Source: Nocardiopsis sinuspersici (GTDB taxonomy: Bacteria > Actinomycetota > Actinomycetes > Streptosporangiales > Streptosporangiaceae). Taken from it: a DNA stretch of 64,000 nt. A program made the position numbers and the translations under genes. Shown here one piece after another: positions 59,725-64,000 of the stretch (within the stretch, counting starts at the first letter, position 1; every line of letters starts with the position of its first letter). Where the stretch lies: assembly GCA_008638415.1 (NCBI GenBank), contig VWVT01000001.1:372001-436000 (forward strand), in the 5' to 3' direction. A model generated the notes under the pieces. It saw only the letters and a program-made list of their open reading frames with translations, made no database searches and had not been told where the DNA came from.

Positions 59725-60897
59725 TCACGTACCTCCGCGCTCGCTGCGCTCGGTGTTCTCATGCCCCGCGTACAGTTCCTCGAACAGGCGCGCCATGTCG
59801 GTGAGCATCGCGCTGTGCACCGACCACAGTTCCTCGGTCCCGTACTCGTCGATGCGTTCGCGCGTCTGCGAGATCCTCTGGAACGCCTCTTTCAGACAGG
59901 ACTCCAGATCGGGTGAGTACGTCTCGCGTTCGGGCTCGTCGGCGTCGTGCACGGCTTGGAAGGCGTCGGCGGCCGCGTCCAGGACCGGGGCGAACGCGCG
60001 CAGGAAGGCGTCGCTCGGCTCGGGGAAGCTGGAGTGGGAGGAACGCGCGAAGGCCAGGGTGCGGGTGAGGGACTGCAGGTGCCGCGAGGCCCGTCTCAGG
60101 CCGGTGATCCAGTCGCGGTAGGCCACCGGCCTGTCCTGCGGAGGGGGCCCGCTCACGAGTGTGCGCGGGTTCAGGCGCGTGCGGTACTCCTGCTGCGCGA
60201 CCGTCTCCTGGGCGTTGTGCGCGGTGTCGTCGAAGCGGCTCGCGGTGCGCTTCCAGTAGTCGGCGTCTTCGAGCCCGTCCCTGCCCTCCCGGAACCCGTC
60301 CGCCATCTGCCGGGAGAGGTCGCCCAGGGCCTCGGCGAAGTCGAGCACGGCGTTCTTGGCGTCACGGAAGCGGATCGCGGGGGCGAAGACCGCGTTCGTC
60401 ACGACGGCGGTCGCCGTCCCCACCAGGACCATGAGCAGCAGCGCCCCCAGGTTCGCGAGGCTGCCCGCGGTACCCCCGGCGAGTGCGAACGCCGCGACCA
60501 CGGCGATCTGCTTGCCCTGTTCCCCGAAGACCGAGAGCTGTCCCACCAGCAGCGCGACCAGCACGACCAGCGCGAACAGCCAGATGCTCCTGCCGATGGG
60601 GATCCCGCCCGCGCCGGCGATCAGCGCGCCGAGGAGGACCGCGGCCACGTAGCGGCCGGACTGCAGCACCGACCCGTACACGCTGGGCGTCACGACCAGG
60701 AGGGCCGAGAAGGGCGCGAACCCGATCTGGGAGGAGCCCCCCACGAGCGAGCCCAGCACCCAGGCGACGGTCGAGGCGATGACGCTCTTGAGGATGATGA
60801 CGGCGGTCTCGCGCTCGTATCCCCGGTACGCGAGGGCCCGGCGCACTCCTGTGAGCCAACGGCTGTCGGCCACGGCCTCCCTCAGCCGATCGATCAT
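59725..60897 (-). CDS. FUSC/aromatic-acid-exporter-like membrane protein
   Basis: 390 residues. Six hydrophobic segments in residues 35-185 (AVIILKSVIASTVAWVLGSLVGG, FAPFSALLVVTPSVYGSVLQSGRYVAAVLLGALIAG, WLFALVVLVALLVGQ, AVVAAFALAGGT, ALLLMVLVGTATAVVTNAVF), then a long helical cytoplasmic part. This fits the FUSC/DUF939 (ArAE-like) exporters. Start ATG 60897 follows a G-rich site. Substrate unknown. Confidence 0.78.
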   Translation of the reverse strand: MIDRLREAVADSRWLTGVRRALAYRGYERETAVIILKSVIASTVAWVLGSLVGGSSQIGFAPFSALLVVTPSVYGSVLQSGRYVAAVLLGALIAGAGGIPIGRSIWLFALVVLVALLVGQLSVFGEQGKQIAVVAAFALAGGTAGSLANLGALLLMVLVGTATAVVTNAVFAPAIRFRDAKNAVLDFAEALGDLSRQMADGFREGRDGLEDADYWKRTASRFDDTAHNAQETVAQQEYRTRLNPRTLVSGPPPQDRPVAYRDWITGLRRASRHLQSLTRTLAFARSSHSSFPEPSDAFLRAFAPVLDAAADAFQAVHDADEPERETYSPDLESCLKEAFQRISQTRERIDEYGTEELWSVHSAMLTDMARLFEELYAGHENTERSERGGT

Positions 60898-61019
60898 CGT
60901 CCCCCTCCACTCCCCTGGTGCTCTGCTTCGGCCGGTTTCCCTCCCGCGGCCGGCGCGGTGGCCGGGAGCCGGGCCGCTGACGGGCGCGCCGCCGAGGGGT
61001 CCGGCTCCGTCGGCGGTGG

Positions 61020-62435
61020 CTAGTCCCTCTCCTTCACCAGCTCGACTCCGTCGGCGCCCGCGAGGGACTCGGCGGCCTCCGGCCACCGCATGGGGGGCGG
61101 CATGGGCTGCCGCCCGCGCACCCGCGTCAGCTCGCGGTGGAACCGGGCGAAGACCGCGAAGTCGCGGGGGAAGGCAGACGGATCCGTGCCCAGGAACGAG
61201 CCCACCTTGGTGGCCCGGTCCAGTACGCGGGCCCACTCCTCGGCCCGCGCCAGTCCCACCGAGTCCACGCCGTGGGAGAACAGGGCCATCCGGATCTCCT
61301 CGTAGTCGGGCACCCGGTCCAGGTACTCCTCCAGGTTCCGCAGTGACGGCTCCTTGTTGAACACCGTCCAGAAGGGGACCGAGCCGGTGCGCAGGGCCCA
61401 GTAGGGCTCGACGAGCATGAAGGACTCCACCAGCAGCCGGTCCGGCGGCAGGCCCCGGCTCCGGTACCAGTCGCGGTACAGCTCCGCGACGGCCGGGCTG
61501 GGCGACTCCGGTTCCGCGTAGCGCAGCCGCCGCAGCGTCCACCCCTCCTCGTCGGCGAGTTCGCGCAGGTCGTCCATGAGCTCGGGGGCGAACCCCCACT
61601 CCGCCTCGGGGCCGTCGCCGTCCGGCTCCGGCCCGTCGAACTTCGTGTGGTCCGACCCCTGGGCGCGCAGGAACTCGCGGACGCGCTCGCTGCCGTACCG
61701 CAGCTCCTCCGGGGCGGCCCCGCCGAAGCCCCCGTGCTGGAAGACGTACCGGTCCGAGACCCGTGTGGTGGGCCACCGCAGGGCGCAGTCCGAGACGACG
61801 AGTGTGCCCCCGGGCACCAGACGCGAGCGCAGGAAGCGACGGTAGGCGTCGGGCAGCCGCAGCCACTTGACCCGGAAGTAGCACATGCCCGAGATCATGA
61901 GCCGGTCCTGGTTGGGGTCGTGCATGTGGTGCAGCCGCCAGTCGGGGTTGGCCCGCACCAGCTCCTCCCCGGTGGATCGCATCCTGCGCAGGTCGGCCGA
62001 CGCGTCATCGGGGGGTACGCCGCCGCGGCGGACCGGGATGAGCAGGGTCTGCGGGAGCCACGGTGCCTCCAGCGCGGCTGCCAGGTGGGTGAGCGCCCCG
62101 TTGGAGGAGCCCACGAAGGCAACCTCGGACTGCTTCCCCGGGTAGTGGCCGGTGACCCAGGAGGCGAGCTCGTCGGAGTCGATCTCACCGACGCGCTGCC
62201 GCGGGACCGCCTCCGACCAGCCCGCCGCGGCGTAGACGCGTTCCTTCAGACGTCGGGGGGCGCGGTTGGCGGCCTGTGCGGCGAGCGCGACGGCTCCCTC
62301 CAGCGTGCCGGGCGCCTCCCCCGCGAGCGGGACGTCCCCGCCCGCGTTGTAGGACGACAGCGTCCGCAGCAGACTGGTGGCCGAGTCGAAGCCCGCCACG
62401 GACCGCTCCGGTGTCATCCGCCCGCGCCGTCTCAT
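61020..62435 (-). CDS. Large uncharacterised protein with a nucleophile-elbow motif
   Basis: 471 residues, no signal or membrane helices. Near residues 105-115 VAFVGSSNGALTHLAAALEAPWLPQTLLIPVRRG has an alpha/beta-hydrolase-like G-x-S-x-G elbow (GSSNG). A middle part (LRSRLVPGGTLVVSDCALRWPTTRVSDRYVFQHGG) reads like a methyltransferase-type Rossmann strand. I cannot assign a family. ATG overlaps the stop of the upstream hydrolase gene (ATGA), so they are cotranscribed. Confidence 0.7.
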   Translation of the reverse strand: MRRRGRMTPERSVAGFDSATSLLRTLSSYNAGGDVPLAGEAPGTLEGAVALAAQAANRAPRRLKERVYAAAGWSEAVPRQRVGEIDSDELASWVTGHYPGKQSEVAFVGSSNGALTHLAAALEAPWLPQTLLIPVRRGGVPPDDASADLRRMRSTGEELVRANPDWRLHHMHDPNQDRLMISGMCYFRVKWLRLPDAYRRFLRSRLVPGGTLVVSDCALRWPTTRVSDRYVFQHGGFGGAAPEELRYGSERVREFLRAQGSDHTKFDGPEPDGDGPEAEWGFAPELMDDLRELADEEGWTLRRLRYAEPESPSPAVAELYRDWYRSRGLPPDRLLVESFMLVEPYWALRTGSVPFWTVFNKEPSLRNLEEYLDRVPDYEEIRMALFSHGVDSVGLARAEEWARVLDRATKVGSFLGTDPSAFPRDFAVFARFHRELTRVRGRQPMPPPMRWPEAAESLAGADGVELVKERD

Positions 62436-63178
62436 CGGACCGCCTCTCCGACGAAGTCGTGGACCAGGTCGGCGACCCGCCCGGGGGCCGCGGCGGTGAG
62501 CGCGTGGGGCTGCCCGGGAACGGTCACCAGACGTCCCCGGGGCAGCAGGCGGGTGACCTCCTCGGCCCAGTGCCCGGGACAGAGGGGGTCCTTGGTCCCG
62601 CGCAGGACCAGTGCGGGCCGCCCGACCTCGGGCAGGACCCGCTCGATCCGGTGGTCCCGGCTGGCCAGCCAGCTGCGGAGGACCCGGAGCGGTCCCGCCC
62701 TGCGGTAGTCGGTGACGCCGGAGACCACCAATGAGGGGCCCTCGCGGAAGTTGTCGAGCATGAGGCGCGCGGCCAGCACGGGCAGCGAGCGCAGCCGCGG
62801 GTCGACCGTCGGCCCCGCCAGCACCACCGATCCCACCTCGCCGGGCGCGCGTACCGCCGCCTCGACGACCACCTGGGCGCCCATGGAGACCCCCAGCAGG
62901 CAGGGCTCTGTGAGCCTTTGGGCCCGGACCCAGTCCAGGAGGGCCTCGGCGAGGCCGGTGACCGTGGGATCACGGTCCGGTGCGGTGCTCTCCCCGAACC
63001 CCGGCAGGTCGACGGCCCAGGCCTCCATCCGTCCGGAGAGGGCCCTGACCAGGGGAAGGGTCTGCTTGGAGGAGACGCCCGCGCCGTGCACGCAGACCAG
63101 CGGCGGCCCCTGCCCCGGTACACACCACGAGACCATGGTTCCGTGTACGAGCTCGTCCGTTCCCCGCCGCGGCTCCAT
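62432..63178 (-). CDS. Alpha/beta-fold hydrolase
   Basis: 248 residues. Oxyanion strand PPLVCVHGAGVSSKQTLPLV, AVDLPGFGESTAP, nucleophile elbow LLGVSMGAQVVVEAAVRAP (Ser), acid in VLRGTKDPLCPG (Asp) and His in TVPGQPHALTAAAPGRV. A complete triad; substrate unknown. Coupled to the large unknown gene that follows by ATGA. Confidence 0.9.
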   Translation of the reverse strand: MEPRRGTDELVHGTMVSWCVPGQGPPLVCVHGAGVSSKQTLPLVRALSGRMEAWAVDLPGFGESTAPDRDPTVTGLAEALLDWVRAQRLTEPCLLGVSMGAQVVVEAAVRAPGEVGSVVLAGPTVDPRLRSLPVLAARLMLDNFREGPSLVVSGVTDYRRAGPLRVLRSWLASRDHRIERVLPEVGRPALVLRGTKDPLCPGHWAEEVTRLLPRGRLVTVPGQPHALTAAAPGRVADLVHDFVGEAVR

Positions 63179-63353
63179 ACATCCCCCGGTTCTGCTCCCC
63201 GTGTCCTTCCGCCGGTGTGGTCCTCCCGCCGGTGTGGTGGTCACGACTACCCACGGGCCTCTCCGCCAACCCACGCCCGTGTCGGGCGTGTGGGAACGCG
63301 CGCACCGGTCAGAGGGGATACACGGCAGGTGCATGTGTGAAGGGAGCCAGGAG

Positions 63354-64000
63354 ATGACCCGGAAGCCGGATTCCCCGCCCAAACGCCCCTGGATCAGGGG
63401 TGTCGTGCGCGGGGCCACGGGTGCGATGGCCATGACCGGTATGCGGCAGGCCGAGGTCGGCCTGGGATTCGTCAAGCGCACACCGCCCGACGCCATCCTG
63501 AAGGAGGGCGTGCCCGCCGTCCTGAAGAGCGTCCCCAAGAACCGGAGGAAGGCCGCCGTCGAACTGGCGCACTGGGGGTACGGGGCCACGGCGGGTGCCC
63601 TGTTCACCCTCCTGCCGAGGAGGCTGCGGCGTTCTTGGCTCGCCGGTCCGGTCTACGGGGTGATGGCCTGGGGGGCGTTCGAGCTGGTCATCGCCCCCGC
63701 TCTGGGCCTCGCCCACGCCCGTAGGTCCCGCCCCCAGGAGAGGGCGGCGCTCCTCGCCGACCACGTGGTCTTCGGGTTCGTCATCGGGGAGCCGCCCGAG
63801 GCCGAGGTGGCCGGGACGGAGGGGCCCGAGGACGCCCGGGGCGGTGGGGACACCGAGGACACCGGGGATGAGCGAGGCGGTGGGAAGCGGGAACGCCGCA
63901 AGCACAGGGAACGCCGTCGGCACGGTGAGCGCCGCGTGCGCGGTGAGCGCCGTCAGCACGGGGAACGGCGCGAGGGCGGAGAGCGCGGAGAACGCCGCGG
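63354..64000 (+). CDS. Membrane-associated protein with charged repetitive tail, partial
   Basis: Open from the ATG at 63354 (GGGAGCCAGGAG ribosome site) to the window edge, 215 codons. Three or so amphipathic or hydrophobic stretches (ELAHWGYGATAGALFTLLP, AGPVYGVMAWGAFELVIAPALGLA, LLADHVVFGFVIG) resemble the small YagU/DUF1440-like membrane family. From about residue 145 the chain becomes acidic, then a tail of ERR-x-HGERR repeats. The 3-prime end is outside the window. Confidence 0.65.
   Translation, partial: MTRKPDSPPKRPWIRGVVRGATGAMAMTGMRQAEVGLGFVKRTPPDAILKEGVPAVLKSVPKNRRKAAVELAHWGYGATAGALFTLLPRRLRRSWLAGPVYGVMAWGAFELVIAPALGLAHARRSRPQERAALLADHVVFGFVIGEPPEAEVAGTEGPEDARGGGDTEDTGDERGGGKRERRKHRERRRHGERRVRGERRQHGERREGGERGERR

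Noticed and set aside
55706-59728. Very long minus-strand frame opposite the GH9 cellulase and neighbouring sugar dehydrogenase
   Set aside because: Shadow frame typical of 75% GC DNA; no domain on the minus strand in the cellulase part, whereas the plus strand encodes a full GH9 enzyme.

Overview
The window is about 70-75% GC, uses GTG and TTG starts freely, and is dense with two-component, TetR, ABC-sugar and cell-wall genes. This points to a filamentous actinomycete. A Nocardiopsis/Thermobifida-type (Nocardiopsaceae) host is my best guess, because a GH9 cellulase carries the perfect 14-bp palindrome TGGGAGCGCTCCCA known as the CelR/CebR operator in Thermobifida and Streptomyces. This is inference from sequence; no taxonomic marker gene is present.

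Layout. 0-9.9 kb: start of a DASS-type symporter, an orphan TAXI solute-binding lipoprotein, a histidine kinase/response regulator pair, DoxX, a NADAR protein, a Ser/Thr kinase broken by a nonsense codon and a frameshift, and a divergent SDR/MmyB-type regulator pair. 9.9-16.5 kb: a GH3 beta-glucosidase/ABC-sugar operon facing a TetR gene across an AT-rich palindrome. 16.6-22.3 kb: L,D-transpeptidase, SMR exporter with a TetR, AraC regulator, TIGR03086-like protein, and a D-Ala-D-Ala carboxypeptidase. 22.5-28.5 kb: a dpp-type peptide ABC operon with a fused double ATPase. 28.5-29.2 kb: an unusually AT-rich gap. 29.2-34 kb: membrane protein, rhomboid protease and a proVWX-like osmoprotectant operon. 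34.4-35.2 kb: dcd and tRNA-Gly(CCC).

35.16-47.26 kb is an integrative and conjugative element of the actinomycete AICE (pSAM2) type, inserted in the tRNA-Gly. It has a 93-bp direct repeat at both ends, and int, xis, rep, an FtsK-like tra gene, a Pra-like activator, a tandem-winged-helix GntR regulator and a Nudix protein. Its cargo is unusual: two XRE/DUF5919-like paralogs that share upstream GGACGTCT boxes, a protein made of eleven GGGLYNGP-type octapeptides, and two low-GC orphan genes. Just outside its right end lie deleted remains of a second, related element.

48-64 kb: methyltransferase, DUF1772-like protein, a pair of paralogous FVDDP proteins, two secreted or anchored low-complexity proteins, an HsdR-N-like protein, the CelR-boxed GH9 cellulase, a PQQ-type sugar dehydrogenase lipoprotein, a FUSC-like membrane protein, a two-gene hydrolase operon, and the start of a charged-tail protein cut by the window edge. 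The GH3 operon and the GH9 cellulase together suggest growth on cellulose or other beta-glucans: GH9 would cut outside the cell, the ABC system would import oligosaccharides, and the leaderless GH3 would finish hydrolysis inside.
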